From contig CALIAG010000332.1 in the NCBI GenBank assembly GCA_938041325.1, forward strand, positions 1 to 59,097: DNA of 59,097 nt, read 5' to 3'. Position numbers and translations under genes: made by a program. A model generated the notes under the pieces. That model did not search any database. It was not told the DNA's origin and was given only the letters and a program-made list of their open reading frames with translations. The DNA is from an uncultured Saprospiraceae bacterium (GTDB taxonomy: Bacteria > Bacteroidota > Bacteroidia > Chitinophagales > Saprospiraceae). Shown in pieces: positions 26,409 through 35,142 of this stretch (positions are counted from its first letter, which is position 1; every line of letters begins with the position of its first letter).

Positions 26409-27647
26409 TTATTGCTGCTCTTCTTTTTGTTCCATCACTAAATCAAAAAACTTGGGAATACATCTGTTAGAAAAATCATTGAAAGAGTTGGTGAGTACCG
26501 ATATTCCCAGATCAAGTTCGGGGCACAATGCGATTTCTGCGCGATAGCCATTTACAAAACCACTGTGGTGCAATATTTCTGTTCCATCATAATCAAATAC
26601 TCTCCATCCTAATCCATATTCTGCTTTGCGCAATTTTTTCCAAGTTATAGAATATCTATTGTCTTGATTAAGCGGGATGTTTGGCGTAAACATTTCGGTT
26701 AGGGCCTCTTGAGAAATCAAACCCGGTTCATGTCCGAGCAATGCCATCATGTATTTTGACATATCCGTAATGCTTGCATTGACTCCTGCTGCAGGAGCTA
26801 CCGCGAAATATTCTGGATCCATTTTAATGGTTTTTTTACTTGTATAACCATGAGGCTCTGCGACGTTGGGATTCATTACAATTCCTGAAAAGGTACTAGA
26901 GGAATTATTCATTTCAAAAGGTCTGAAAATGTATTCGTCAAGCAATTCAGAATAAGATTTTCCAGTCACCGTTTCACAGATATCACCAACCAAACTAAAG
27001 GATACATTTTGATAAGCGAACAATCTGCCTGGAGGTCCGGTAAGCGGAACAGTGCGCAATTGTTGAACCATTTGCTCGAACGGAACTTCTGCTTCAATCA
27101 GATTGCCAAAAGTATGTCTGGGCAATCCTGTCGTATGACTTAGTAAATGTCGAATCGTTAATTGGTTGGTATATTCTAGATTGCTTAATTTTACATGCGG
27201 CAAATAATCAGTGACTTTATCATCAAAGTCAAACTTCCCTTCCTCTACTAACTTAGCTGCTAATAAAGCGGTAAATCCTTTTGACAAAGAGGCTAATCGG
27301 AAGACGGTATGAATGTCTACGGTATCACTTCCTCCCGCTTCACATAAACCATATCCCTTTAGTAAATCAATCTTTCCGTTTTTTACAATGGCAACTCGCA
27401 TACCTGGCGCAAGGCGATCTTTTGCCCGAAATTCTTCGATGACTTTTTCAAAAGCTTTCCCTAATTCAGTCACTCCGCCTGTAGGGCTAAATAAAGTAAC
27501 TTTCGCAGGGGCTGGAGGCAAAGGAGGCAATTCTTTGGGAGTGGTGACGGACACAAAAAATAAAACAATAAACAAGAGGCTTGCACCAATTAGAATGGGC
27601 AGCATCAAAGGTCGGGAAAAGTAGTTCTCAATATCGCTTGGCTTCAT
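26409..27647 (-). CDS. Membrane-anchored serine hydrolase, beta-lactamase class C family
   Basis: A 412-residue protein with one N-terminal membrane segment (PILIGASLLFIVLFFVSV, about 17-34) that anchors the catalytic domain outside the inner membrane. The three class C/penicillin-binding signatures are present: the SxxK motif SLSK (120-123) with nucleophile Ser120, the YxN-type motif in AYQNVSFSLVGD, and HHSGFVNGYR for the third (HxG) motif. Members act as D-amino peptidases, esterases or peptidoglycan-related enzymes; beta-lactamase activity is not implied. The gene stands alone, converging with the TMEM220-like gene. Its upstream gap of 336 bases is shared with the divergent ankyrin gene. 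Confidence 0.9.
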   Translation of the reverse strand: MKPSDIENYFSRPLMLPILIGASLLFIVLFFVSVTTPKELPPLPPAPAKVTLFSPTGGVTELGKAFEKVIEEFRAKDRLAPGMRVAIVKNGKIDLLKGYGLCEAGGSDTVDIHTVFRLASLSKGFTALLAAKLVEEGKFDFDDKVTDYLPHVKLSNLEYTNQLTIRHLLSHTTGLPRHTFGNLIEAEVPFEQMVQQLRTVPLTGPPGRLFAYQNVSFSLVGDICETVTGKSYSELLDEYIFRPFEMNNSSSTFSGIVMNPNVAEPHGYTSKKTIKMDPEYFAVAPAAGVNASITDMSKYMMALLGHEPGLISQEALTEMFTPNIPLNQDNRYSITWKKLRKAEYGLGWRVFDYDGTEILHHSGFVNGYRAEIALCPELDLGISVLTNSFNDFSNRCIPKFFDLVMEQKEEQQ

Positions 27648-27871
27648 CTCTCTACAAAAATATATATTCTAGTGTTTCAAGGCTAAAAATGAGCAACAAA
27701 AGTACTGAATTAGATTTGAATAATTGACTTTAAAAAGCAAATGTAAAATTTAAAATGCCTTAAAAGTAAAACTGTATTGCACTTCATTTTATTTAAGCAA
27801 ATCCCTAATTAAACCTTTACAGAGATGAATAATTGTGCTGAGTACTTGATTTAAACCCTAGACGCTATTTT

Positions 27872-27903
27872 TTTGATGGATAAACAATAATAATGTAATT
27901 TTG
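27872..27903 (+). promoter_or_regulatory. Candidate Bacteroidota promoter for the ankyrin-repeat gene
   Basis: TTTG at 27872-27875, then exactly 20 bases, then TAATTTTG at 27896-27903, an exact TTTG-N20-TAnnTTTG match. Transcription would begin near 27910, leaving a leader of about 74 bases. The remainder of the 27648-27983 gap is AT-rich, and I see nothing else in it. Confidence 0.55.
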
Positions 27904-27983
27904 TGGGGTCAAAATGAAAGTCCTTTTAAATAAAAATTAATTCAAATCGACTTCGGATTCGGTTTTTAAAAAATGTAAAATAA

Positions 27984-28631
27984 ATGTCAGCGATAAAGAT
28001 AATAGAAGCCATCAAAATAGGAGATCTAGATTTAGTGAAGTCGCTAATCGAAAAAGACGATGAATTGGCCAATGCCTCCAGCACGGATGGATTAACCTTA
28101 TTGATGCTCTCTGCTTATTATGGACATATGGATATTGCGGAATGCATTGCGGAATTCAAAAAGGAACTCACCCCTTATGAAGCAGTAGCATTGGGTAAAC
28201 ATCAAATTGTGACTGCCGCTTTAAATAATGATCCTACCTTATTGGAGACTTACTCTGGAGACGGTTTTACGCTTTTAGGCTTGGCAAGTTTTTTTAATAG
28301 AGAAGCATTGGTTCGTAGGTTGATAGCAGAGGGAGCCGATGTCAATAAAGCTTCTGATAATGGAATGCAAGTAAGTCCACTCCATTCAGCTATAGCGAGA
28401 AAATCATTGGCTATTTCAAGGATTTTACTAGAAGCAAATGCAGAGGTCAATGCAACTCAACAAGAAGGCGTTACTGCTTTGCACTCCGCAGCATATAGTG
28501 GGAGCGTTGAACTCGTTCAATTGCTGTTAGAAAAAGGAGCGGATCCTTCTTTAAAAATGAATAATGGAAAATCTCCTGCGGATTTGGCTCTTGAAGCAGG
28601 GTTTGAAGAATTGGCCAATTCGTTGAAATAA
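27984..28631 (+). CDS. Ankyrin-repeat protein
   Basis: A 215-residue soluble protein with no signal peptide, built almost wholly of ankyrin repeats. Recognisable units include DGLTLLMLSAYYGHMDIAECI (about 36-56), DGFTLLGLASFFNREALVRRLIAEGADVN (about 90-118), VSPLHSAIARKSLAISRILLEANAEVN, and GVTALHSAAYSGSVELVQLLLEKGADPS (about 157-186), ending with a capping repeat. Ankyrin proteins mediate protein-protein contacts, and the partner is unknown. The gene is monocistronic and converges with the creatininase gene 8 bases beyond its stop. A good TTTG-N20-TAATTTTG promoter lies upstream. Confidence 0.93.
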   Translation: MSAIKIIEAIKIGDLDLVKSLIEKDDELANASSTDGLTLLMLSAYYGHMDIAECIAEFKKELTPYEAVALGKHQIVTAALNNDPTLLETYSGDGFTLLGLASFFNREALVRRLIAEGADVNKASDNGMQVSPLHSAIARKSLAISRILLEANAEVNATQQEGVTALHSAAYSGSVELVQLLLEKGADPSLKMNNGKSPADLALEAGFEELANSLK

Positions 28632-28639
28632 TAAAAATA

Positions 28640-29416
28640 TTATTCATACAAGTCATCCAAATCTGCTTCTTCCAATTCTATTAAAAAATTTCCAATCTTA
28701 GAAATGGTATCGTCCAAACAAGCTTTTCCTTTTTCAGGAGTGGCTTTGTAAGGATTGCCTACGCCAGTGTCTTTCGTCACTTTAGACCATTGTCTTTGCG
28801 AACCAGCCCAGCCTTCTCGGAAGCCTTTTATTTTCCATTTCTTGTCATGACCGTCACCCGCTTCTTCAACAGGTCTACAGAGTTGAGGCGCAATATGCAT
28901 CATTGCACTGGTCTCCATTTCGCCGGCATGATCTCCAAGATCTTCAAAATAGTCGGTCCAAGTCGTTACATGAAACCAATTGACAAAACAAGCAAAAACA
29001 TCTGGAAACAATAAGGACAACTCTCTGGTTATCTGCTTGAAGTTATTTCCGCCATGACCATTCAGGATAACTAATTTTTCAATCTTGTGTTCAGTTAAAA
29101 CATGACACACATCTTTTAGAATAGCCAGTTGAGTAGAAGGATTCATATTCATACACAGCTTAATGTCGATCTGGCCAGTATTGACACCAAAAGGAATGCA
29201 GGGTAAAACTATTGGACGTGCGCCGGTATCCCAGGCTAATTTCGCAGCACCTGCCGCTATGAAATCTGCTTGATAATTATCCGTTGCATAAGGAAGATGG
29301 TAGTTGTGGGCTTCTGTCGCTCCCCAAGGAAGGACTGCTACTTTGAAATCAGTTTCCTTGACTAATTTCCAATTGGTTTCGGCAAGAATGTAAGGACGAG
29401 CGGTGTAATCGGACAT
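28640..29416 (-). CDS. Creatininase (creatinine amidohydrolase) family protein
   Basis: A 258-residue cytoplasmic metal hydrolase. Family signatures are intact: VLPWGATEAHNYHLPYATDNY (metal-binding Glu, His and Asp, about residues 28-48), LILNGHGGNNFKQITREL (metal His) and DHAGEMETSAMMHIAPQL (Glu metal ligand). The family includes creatininase and enzymes that open cyclic amides, such as those acting in cofactor maturation; true creatininase activity cannot be assumed. It lies 62 bases downstream of the HAD phosphatase gene on the same strand and may be co-transcribed with it. It converges with the ankyrin gene. Confidence 0.9.
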   Translation of the reverse strand: MSDYTARPYILAETNWKLVKETDFKVAVLPWGATEAHNYHLPYATDNYQADFIAAGAAKLAWDTGARPIVLPCIPFGVNTGQIDIKLCMNMNPSTQLAILKDVCHVLTEHKIEKLVILNGHGGNNFKQITRELSLLFPDVFACFVNWFHVTTWTDYFEDLGDHAGEMETSAMMHIAPQLCRPVEEAGDGHDKKWKIKGFREGWAGSQRQWSKVTKDTGVGNPYKATPEKGKACLDDTISKIGNFLIELEEADLDDLYE

Positions 29417-29478
29417 TTGAAAGTGATTTATACGTTTTAAAAAACCAGAACTACAAAGTACTAAATCGTTTTTAGCAA

Positions 29479-30111
29479 CTAAAATTTTCCAATCAATTCT
29501 TCCATTTTAGTCACCACCTCCGCTCCAGCTTCACGCAACAATTCTCCATTTCCTCCTCCTGCATAAGCATAGACTTTAATTCCAGCAGCTACGGCTGCTT
29601 GTACTCCATGCACGCTGTCTTCGACAACAACACATTCGGCAGGATCAACACCCATTTTTTTTGCAGCATATAGATACAAGTCCGGTAATGGTTTCCACTT
29701 TTGAATATCATAAGCCGAGAAAAAATTTCCATCAAAGTAATGATGCATTTTTGTCAGGCGTAAATTTTCATCAATTTTACTCAACGGCCCATTTGATCCA
29801 ACACACTTTGGTATCTTGATAGACTTTAATAATTCTTCTGCACCAGGAATCGCAACCAATTCACTTCTGAAAAGTGCAGTAGAACGAACCCTATACTCTT
29901 CCTCGAAATAATCAGGCATTGGCTTTCCCGTTTTGTCTAAGATGAATTTTTCAACTATTTCCAGAGATCCACCCGCAAAGATAGAATGCGCTTCTTTTTC
30001 AGTCATCGGAAAGCCAAGAGAAGAGATCTGTTCCGCAATGACTCGGTTGGATAAGGGTTCACTGTCTACCAATACGCCATCACAATCAAAAATTACAAGG
30101 GAAGTTTTCAT
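29479..30111 (-). CDS. HAD-superfamily phosphatase (beta-phosphoglucomutase-like)
   Basis: A 210-residue soluble phosphatase of HAD subfamily IA. Motif I is FDCDGVLVDSEPL with nucleophile Asp9 and acid Asp11. A helical cap (about 18-85) precedes motif II, CVGSNG. Motif III Lys is in KWKPLPDLY, and motif IV is VVVEDSVHGVQAAVAAG. The GVLVDSEP and KPxPD pattern is shared by beta-phosphoglucomutase, 2-deoxyglucose-6-phosphatase and sugar-phosphate phosphatases, so a sugar phosphate is the likely substrate. It is the upstream partner of the creatininase gene (62-base gap). It diverges from the alpha-toroid pair at 30321. Confidence 0.9.
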   Translation of the reverse strand: MKTSLVIFDCDGVLVDSEPLSNRVIAEQISSLGFPMTEKEAHSIFAGGSLEIVEKFILDKTGKPMPDYFEEEYRVRSTALFRSELVAIPGAEELLKSIKIPKCVGSNGPLSKIDENLRLTKMHHYFDGNFFSAYDIQKWKPLPDLYLYAAKKMGVDPAECVVVEDSVHGVQAAVAAGIKVYAYAGGGNGELLREAGAEVVTKMEELIGKF

Positions 30112-30320
30112 TCGTATCTATTTTAATAAGCTACAAAAGTAGGCTTTTTGTGTTAAGAGAATGTTAAAGGAATTTATACAATGCACCATAAAGTAAAGTT
30201 CCCGAATCTAACAATAAAATACAGTAGCCTTAAACCAAAACAAAAACTAAAAGCCAATCACGTTCCGGTCCAACTGATATTCAGCGGCCCATTTCATTAA
30301 TCATTTTAAAAATCAGAACC

Positions 30321-31640
30321 ATGAAAAAGAACAGAACTATTCTGCTCCTGGCTTTTCTATGCCTACTTGGAAGCACTTTCATTCTAATCGTTGCTTTTAA
30401 CGAAATAGAGCAACCTGTTGTGATGGAAACTCCCCAACAAACGAATCCTTCAAAATTTGTCTCTGCACCGATTCCGGATGATTTACCCGGATCTGTTTTA
30501 AAAGTAAAGGATGTTAAACCAATGCCAAATTACCTCCAAAAAAGCATTGATTGGCTTTCCATTTCTCAACGACCTGATGGAAGTTGGGGCGCAGGAAGCC
30601 ATGCACATCAAAGAGTAACAGACCCTAACGCAGTAAGTGGCGATCCCGCAACGACAGCATTTGCAGCAATGGCTTTATTGAGAACAGGCTCCACGCCGAA
30701 AAAAGGAAAATATGCAGACAACGTTTCGAAAGCACTAGATTTTATTTTGGGGAGTATAGAAAAAACGCCAAAATCTGCGAAGAATATTACACAATTGACC
30801 GGGACTCAACCACAGGTTAAGTTGGGACAGAATATAGATTTGTCGATGACTCTGAAATTCTTAACAAGGTCAAAAACTTATTTTAATGACGGATCTAAAA
30901 AAGGTTCACGTATCAGCATAGCAATGGACCGTTGTATCGCTATGCTAGAAAGCAATCAGAGTGATGACGGAAGCTGGAACGATCAGGCCTGGGCTCCAGT
31001 ATTACAATCTGCGATGGCCAATGCAGCTTTAGAAGAAGTCGTAGTGACCGGTTATGCAAATGTGAGCAAAGACAAATTAAAGAAATCCAGAAATTACCAA
31101 AAGAGCAATATTACTGCTGAAGGAAAAGCTTCTACCGGGAAAGCGGCAGGAATTGATTTGTACACTGTAGCTAGTACACAAAGAGCAACGGCATTGGAAA
31201 CTGCAGTTGTGGAAAAGAAATTAAAAAAGCGTTTAAAAAATTCTAAAAAAGAAAGAAACGAAGAAGAAATATCTTTAATGCTTGCGGACGAAGGTTATGA
31301 CAAAGAGGAAGCAAAATCTATGGCAAAATCTTATTCAAGAAACAAAGCCGCAGAAAAAAGAATGGCAGATGATGTGATATTGAAAGGATTTGGAAACAAC
31401 GGAGGAGAAGAGTTTTTGAGCTTTATGATGACCAGTGAATCTATGGTTGAATCCGGCGACGATGCTTGGAACAATTGGCATTCTAAAATGGATAAAATGT
31501 TGGGTAAAGTGCAGAATGGGGATGGATCGTGGTCAGGACACCATTGCATTACCAGCCCAGTGTTTTGTACTACAGCAGTGATTATGACCTTGACTGCTGA
31601 TCGAGATCAAGATATTTTACAAAACGAGCAAAAAGGCTAA
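30321..31640 (+). CDS. Exported alpha-toroid (terpene-cyclase/prenyltransferase-like repeat) protein with charged insertion
   Basis: A 439-residue protein beginning with a hydrophobic signal or anchor (TILLLAFLCLLGSTFILIVAF, about 5-25). Two stretches carry the QxxDGSW repeat of the squalene-cyclase/prenyltransferase alpha-toroid: LSISQRPDGSWGAGSH (about 74-89) and MLESNQSDDGSWNDQAWAP (about 213-231), plus VQNGDGSWSGHHCITSP near the C-terminus. Between repeats lies an unusual ~150-residue Lys/Glu-rich, probably coiled, insertion (about 250-375). The catalytic Asp motif of cyclases is not seen, so it is probably a binding or scaffold protein outside the inner membrane. The next gene starts 3 bases after its stop and has the same fold, so the two act as a pair. 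Confidence 0.72.
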   Translation: MKKNRTILLLAFLCLLGSTFILIVAFNEIEQPVVMETPQQTNPSKFVSAPIPDDLPGSVLKVKDVKPMPNYLQKSIDWLSISQRPDGSWGAGSHAHQRVTDPNAVSGDPATTAFAAMALLRTGSTPKKGKYADNVSKALDFILGSIEKTPKSAKNITQLTGTQPQVKLGQNIDLSMTLKFLTRSKTYFNDGSKKGSRISIAMDRCIAMLESNQSDDGSWNDQAWAPVLQSAMANAALEEVVVTGYANVSKDKLKKSRNYQKSNITAEGKASTGKAAGIDLYTVASTQRATALETAVVEKKLKKRLKNSKKERNEEEISLMLADEGYDKEEAKSMAKSYSRNKAAEKRMADDVILKGFGNNGGEEFLSFMMTSESMVESGDDAWNNWHSKMDKMLGKVQNGDGSWSGHHCITSPVFCTTAVIMTLTADRDQDILQNEQKG

Positions 31641-31643
31641 AAT

Positions 31644-32756
31644 ATGCCAAAAGTAAGTCCAGTTTTCATAATAATTGTTTTGTTTTTTGCATCAGGCTGT
31701 ACGCAGCCTGATGCAATTTTAGAACAAGAAGCCTTGGCCAATGCCTGTGATTATTTGTGGACGGAGCAAAACCCAGATGGTGCTTGGAGAAGTGAGACGC
31801 ATGGAATTATGAAAAACGGTTTGTCTCTCACTCCGTTTATTTTGAATGCATTATTGGATGTCCCTGAATCTAAATATTCGTCAGATGTCCATAAAATAGA
31901 AGAGTCAATTTCCTTTATCCGCAAGCAAATTCATGAAGATGGTGCTTTGCGAGGGAGCGAAGATTTCGTCTTGGATTACCCAAATTATTCTACAGCATAT
32001 GCCCTAAGGGTTCTTTTTAAAAATGGTGACCCAATAGATGAACCATTGATTGAAAAAATGATTGAGTATCTGTTGTCTCAACAATTTACAGAAGATAGAG
32101 GGATAGAGAAAACAAACCCGGCTTACGGTGCTTGGGGATTTGGTGAAACAAACCTAGCGCATGGCGAAACAGGCCATGTAGATTTATCCCATACGCGAAG
32201 GATATTACAGAGTTTGGATTTGGTAAATGCAAAAGGAAGCTATAAAACAAAAGCAAATTACTATTTGCGAAAAGTACAAAAAACAGAAAGCGAAAATTTC
32301 GATGGTGGATTTTTCGCTTCCTCCGTAACCTTGTTGACCAATAAAGGTGGGAGAGAAGAGGAGGAATGGAGGAGTTACGCCACGGCTACTTGTGATGGTG
32401 CACTGGCTTTATTGGCAACCGGTTTTCAGCAGGAGGATAGTTATTTAAAAGCAGCGAGATCATGGTTGCAAAAATATGCAGTGTTAACATTGCCGCAAGG
32501 TATACCAACAGACGATCCTGATCAATGGCATGAAGTTATGCAGTTTTATCATTTGTCAGTAAGGGCAGAAGTATATGAGGCCTTGGGTTTGAAAAATGAA
32601 TGGCCAATTCAAATGGAAAATTTGTTGGTGCAATTGCAAAGAAAAGACGGTAGTTTTTTAAACCCCAAGGGAGGTCCCAATAAAGAAAATGATCCACTAT
32701 TGGCTACCGCATTCGCAATTATGGCTTTAGAAAAGTGTGGGGTTAAAAGGCCTTAA
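31644..32756 (+). CDS. Lipoprotein with alpha-toroid (terpene-cyclase-like) fold
   Basis: A 370-residue lipoprotein with signal FIIIVLFFASGC and lipid-accepting Cys19. The rest is a chain of helix pairs with repeats such as LWTEQNPDGAWRSETHG (about 39-55), IRKQIHEDGALRGS, AYGAWGFGETNLAHGETGHVDLSHTRR (about 158-184), ESENFDGGFF and LVQLQRKDGSFLNPKGG (about 333-349). This is the alpha-toroid of squalene-hopene cyclase, prenyltransferase beta subunits and complement-like proteins. The cyclase DxDD motif is not apparent. It starts 3 bases after the preceding alpha-toroid protein, implying a two-gene operon and perhaps a heteromeric complex in the periplasm. It converges with the NUDIX gene. Confidence 0.8.
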   Translation: MPKVSPVFIIIVLFFASGCTQPDAILEQEALANACDYLWTEQNPDGAWRSETHGIMKNGLSLTPFILNALLDVPESKYSSDVHKIEESISFIRKQIHEDGALRGSEDFVLDYPNYSTAYALRVLFKNGDPIDEPLIEKMIEYLLSQQFTEDRGIEKTNPAYGAWGFGETNLAHGETGHVDLSHTRRILQSLDLVNAKGSYKTKANYYLRKVQKTESENFDGGFFASSVTLLTNKGGREEEEWRSYATATCDGALALLATGFQQEDSYLKAARSWLQKYAVLTLPQGIPTDDPDQWHEVMQFYHLSVRAEVYEALGLKNEWPIQMENLLVQLQRKDGSFLNPKGGPNKENDPLLATAFAIMALEKCGVKRP

Positions 32757-32779
32757 TTTTAAGATAACTATTTCCAAGT

Positions 32780-33310
32780 TTATAATTTTCCTAAATAGTC
32801 CAAAGCCAGATAAGCGCTATCTACATTGTGAAAACTTGTATCATTATCGTCTTTAATAAATCTACGAAATTCCGGTAAAGGCATTAGATTGACTTCCACA
32901 AATTCTTTTTCATCTAATTTTTGTTCCGCGACTTTTTTACAGTTCAAAGCAATTAAGCAATAGCGTTGCTCGGTATTATATGCTCGGAAAATTTTCTTCT
33001 GAAAAATGACTTCCCCCGCTTCGTAACCCGTTTCTTCAATCAATTCTCTACGCGCAGCTTTTTCAATGCTTTCCCCTTTTTCTATATATCCTTCTGGGAA
33101 ACTGGTCAAATACCTTTCTGGTCCACAGCGAAATTGACGAACAATGATTGCTTCCATATTTTCGGTAAAAGCAGCAACCGATACATAATCGCCATTCCCA
33201 ATGATATCAAAAACACCTTCAGATTGATCAGGCATTTTAAATGTCTTTTGAATTAATTTTCTCCAACCATCGAACAATACTTTCTCACCAGTCTTTACCC
33301 AACTTTCCAT
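32780..33310 (-). CDS. NUDIX hydrolase, ADP-ribose-pyrophosphatase-like
   Basis: A 176-residue soluble enzyme. The full NUDIX box is present: GYIEKGESIEKAARRELIEETG (written here as its key parts: G at about 95, RE at about 108-109 and the EE of EETG), in line with GX5EX7REUXEEXGU. The flanking pattern, SVAAFTENMEAIIVRQFRCGPE before the box and a C-terminal helix, is that of ADP-ribose pyrophosphatases and related nucleotide-sugar hydrolases. Substrate specificity cannot be read directly. It is monocistronic, converging with the lipoprotein gene, and its upstream side is the 926-base repeat-rich intergenic region. Confidence 0.9.
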   Translation of the reverse strand: MESWVKTGEKVLFDGWRKLIQKTFKMPDQSEGVFDIIGNGDYVSVAAFTENMEAIIVRQFRCGPERYLTSFPEGYIEKGESIEKAARRELIEETGYEAGEVIFQKKIFRAYNTEQRYCLIALNCKKVAEQKLDEKEFVEVNLMPLPEFRRFIKDDNDTSFHNVDSAYLALDYLGKL

Positions 33311-33567
33311 ATTTATAATTTTGATTTCAAAAATACAATCTATTTTTATATTGAATGCAATCTTGTTTCTTCGATTCCATTGTCTATTGAATTAAGACAC
33401 TGACTTCTATGTCCAAGTGTACACATTTCGGCAGTAAGAGTTCAGTTAAATAAGATTGTAATTATAGTTTTTATTTAAGAATACTTTGCCACTTTAAAAA
33501 GGGTGACGACTCTGTGGTCTGATAAGAGATTTTACAGACAGTAATTAACATAGGGTGACCACTCTGT

Positions 33568-33790
33568 GGTCTTTTGAGGCCAAAAAACTTGGTCTACTCA
33601 TCGGTCTTTTCGCAAATTAATGACCTCAGAGAGCATACACTTCAACTTAACTTAATCCTATTTAATTTTTCGAAATGATTTACCGTATTTTTTCAATTAT
33701 CAAAACAAGAATAGTAGGCTAAAATTTCTGTAATCTTTTCGACGGATTCAACATGCATAACTTTAAGATTAGTATTGATAAAATCAGCAA
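33568..33790 (+). repeat. Long direct repeat, copy 1 (about 223 bp)
   Basis: Matches copy 2 at 33812-34034 with a period of 244 bases and only seven differences seen by eye (for example ACACTT against ACGTTT, and GACGGA against GATGGA). It begins GGTCTTTTGAGGCC and ends AAATCAGCAA. It contains GACCTCAGAGAGC, half of a palindrome that is complete in the partial third copy. Confidence 0.9.
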
Positions 33791-33811
33791 ATTTACCTAG
33801 ACAGTTTTGCC

Positions 33812-34034
33812 GGTCTTTTGAGGCCAAAAAACTTGGTCTACTCATCGGTCTTTTCGCAAATTAATGACCTCAGAGAGCATACGTTTCAACTTAACTTAAT
33901 CCTATTTAATTTTTCGAAATGATTTACTCTATTTTTTCGATTATCAAAACAAGAATAGTAGGCTAAAATTTCCGTAATCTTTTCGATGGATTCAACATGC
34001 ATAACTTTAAGATTAGTATTGATAAAATCAGCAA
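33812..34034 (+). repeat. Long direct repeat, copy 2 (about 223 bp)
   Basis: Second copy of the 33568-33790 repeat, inside the element with terminal inverted repeats. The high similarity suggests a recent internal duplication. Confidence 0.9.
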
Positions 34035-34041
34035 TTTTGCC

Positions 34042-34111
34042 GGTCTTTTGCGAGCAAAATGCTTAGACTGCTCATGAGTTCTTTTCATAACTTAATGACC
34101 TCAGAGAGGTC
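34042..34111 (+). repeat. Partial, diverged third copy of the direct repeat
   Basis: Begins GGTCTTTTGCGAGC and keeps the start of the repeat in diverged form, ending in the full palindrome GACCTC-AGA-GAGGTC at 34097-34111. That palindrome has the same architecture as GACCAC-TCT-GTGGTC at the element ends. Confidence 0.65.
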
Positions 34112-34236
34112 AAATTATGTTAGAACTCCAACGATAAATCGATTTTGACCACAGAGTGGTCACCCTAATTATTTATAGTAGCAAAGTAGTAATAAACCCT
34201 GCATCTTTTTATTTAAGCAATCGTATATTGTAGCCA

Positions 34237-35100
34237 ATGAAAAGGTCTGATTCAAATTTGGTTTTAACTTTGTTGAGATACCTCTGCTTCTTCCTGTTTT
34301 TGGGAAGAGCATGGCAACACATCCGTTGGGATGCGCCCTTTCGGGCTTTGCTCTGGGACCAAAATATAATGGAAGGCTTTGTTACAAAATACACCAACTA
34401 CGAATGGTCGGAGTGGATCAGAAGTCCCGAAATGGATTCCATAATTCAAGGATGGATAGAAGGCTTTGGTTGGTTTTATTTGTTTTGTGCAATTGTCGTT
34501 CTTCTGATAAGAAAGACCTGGCCTAAAAAAATAGTTTTATTCCTTTTCGCTTTTGCGTCATTGAGTTTGATAGTTTTGGCTTTACTTTATTGCAAAGAAA
34601 AATTCTATCATGGTGGACAGTTTTTAGAATATGCCATTCAATTTTCTCTGCCCTTGCTCTTCTACTTCGCTTTGTTCAAAAATTATAATAATTCAAGCTT
34701 TAAAATTGCACTTAAAGTTGCAATTGCTTCGACCTTTTTTGGACATGGATTATATGCTTTGGGCTACTATCCGGTACCCGGTAATTTTGTTCAAATGACC
34801 TTGTCTACCTTTCCTTTTCTTTCAGAACAATCCGCTTATTTGTATTTGAAAATTGCAGGTGTTTTGGACTTAGTCTGTGTGGTTGCTATTTTCTTCTCCA
34901 AGTTGACGAAGCCAGCATTGTACTATTGTATAATCTGGGGTTTTTTAACAGCACTAGCAAGAGTTGTCGCTAATTTCTATGGTGACCTTTGGTTGGACAG
35001 TTTGGATCAATGGTTGCCAGAGACTTTATATAGACTAGGGCATGGAGGTGTTCCATTGGTTTTGCTGTTAATTTTAAACAATGAAGCTAAAGAAGAATAA
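34237..35100 (+). CDS. Polytopic membrane protein of unknown function
   Basis: A 287-residue protein with about eight hydrophobic segments (near residues 8-26, 78-92, 98-118, 128-148, 153-178, 205-222, 226-248 and 265-282). The N-terminal signature FFLFLGRAWQHIRWDAPFRALLWD, with conserved Trp, Arg and His, and the closing LGHGGVPLVLLLIL are striking, but I do not assign a family. It is followed after 42 bases by a secreted serine hydrolase gene on the same strand, so the two may share a transcript. Immediately upstream is the MITE-like element, which may influence its promoter. Confidence 0.72.
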   Translation: MKRSDSNLVLTLLRYLCFFLFLGRAWQHIRWDAPFRALLWDQNIMEGFVTKYTNYEWSEWIRSPEMDSIIQGWIEGFGWFYLFCAIVVLLIRKTWPKKIVLFLFAFASLSLIVLALLYCKEKFYHGGQFLEYAIQFSLPLLFYFALFKNYNNSSFKIALKVAIASTFFGHGLYALGYYPVPGNFVQMTLSTFPFLSEQSAYLYLKIAGVLDLVCVVAIFFSKLTKPALYYCIIWGFLTALARVVANFYGDLWLDSLDQWLPETLYRLGHGGVPLVLLLILNNEAKEE

Positions 35101-35142
35101 GAAATCGAAGTGTGCGTCTAGTTTGGTTAAACCATTACTTCT

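Larger units (their letters stand above)
33551..34167. mobile_element. MITE-like element with perfect 21-bp terminal inverted repeats
   Basis: The 21 bases at 33551-33571 (beginning TAGGGTGACCACTC) are the exact reverse complement of 34147-34167. Each end contains the palindrome GACCAC-TCT-GTGGTC. No reading frame of useful length lies inside. The ends can be read as TA-GGGTGACC...GGTCACCC-TA, compatible with the TA duplication made by IS630/Tc1-mariner transposases. A degenerate extra end copy (GGGTGACGACTCTGTGGTC) sits just outside at 33501-33519. Inside are two long direct repeats and a third partial one. It lies in the 926-base gap between the NUDIX gene and the membrane protein at 34237. 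Confidence 0.65.

Noticed and set aside
31020-31060. EEVVVTGYANV in the first alpha-toroid protein, recalling the SusC plug signature
   Set aside because: The surrounding protein has no plug or barrel features and is far too short; the match is short and probably chance.
33568-34111. CRISPR-like array from direct repeats near 33.6-34.1 kb
   Set aside because: Repeat units are about 223 bp with a period of 244, only two to three copies, and they lie within terminal inverted repeats; no cas genes are near.
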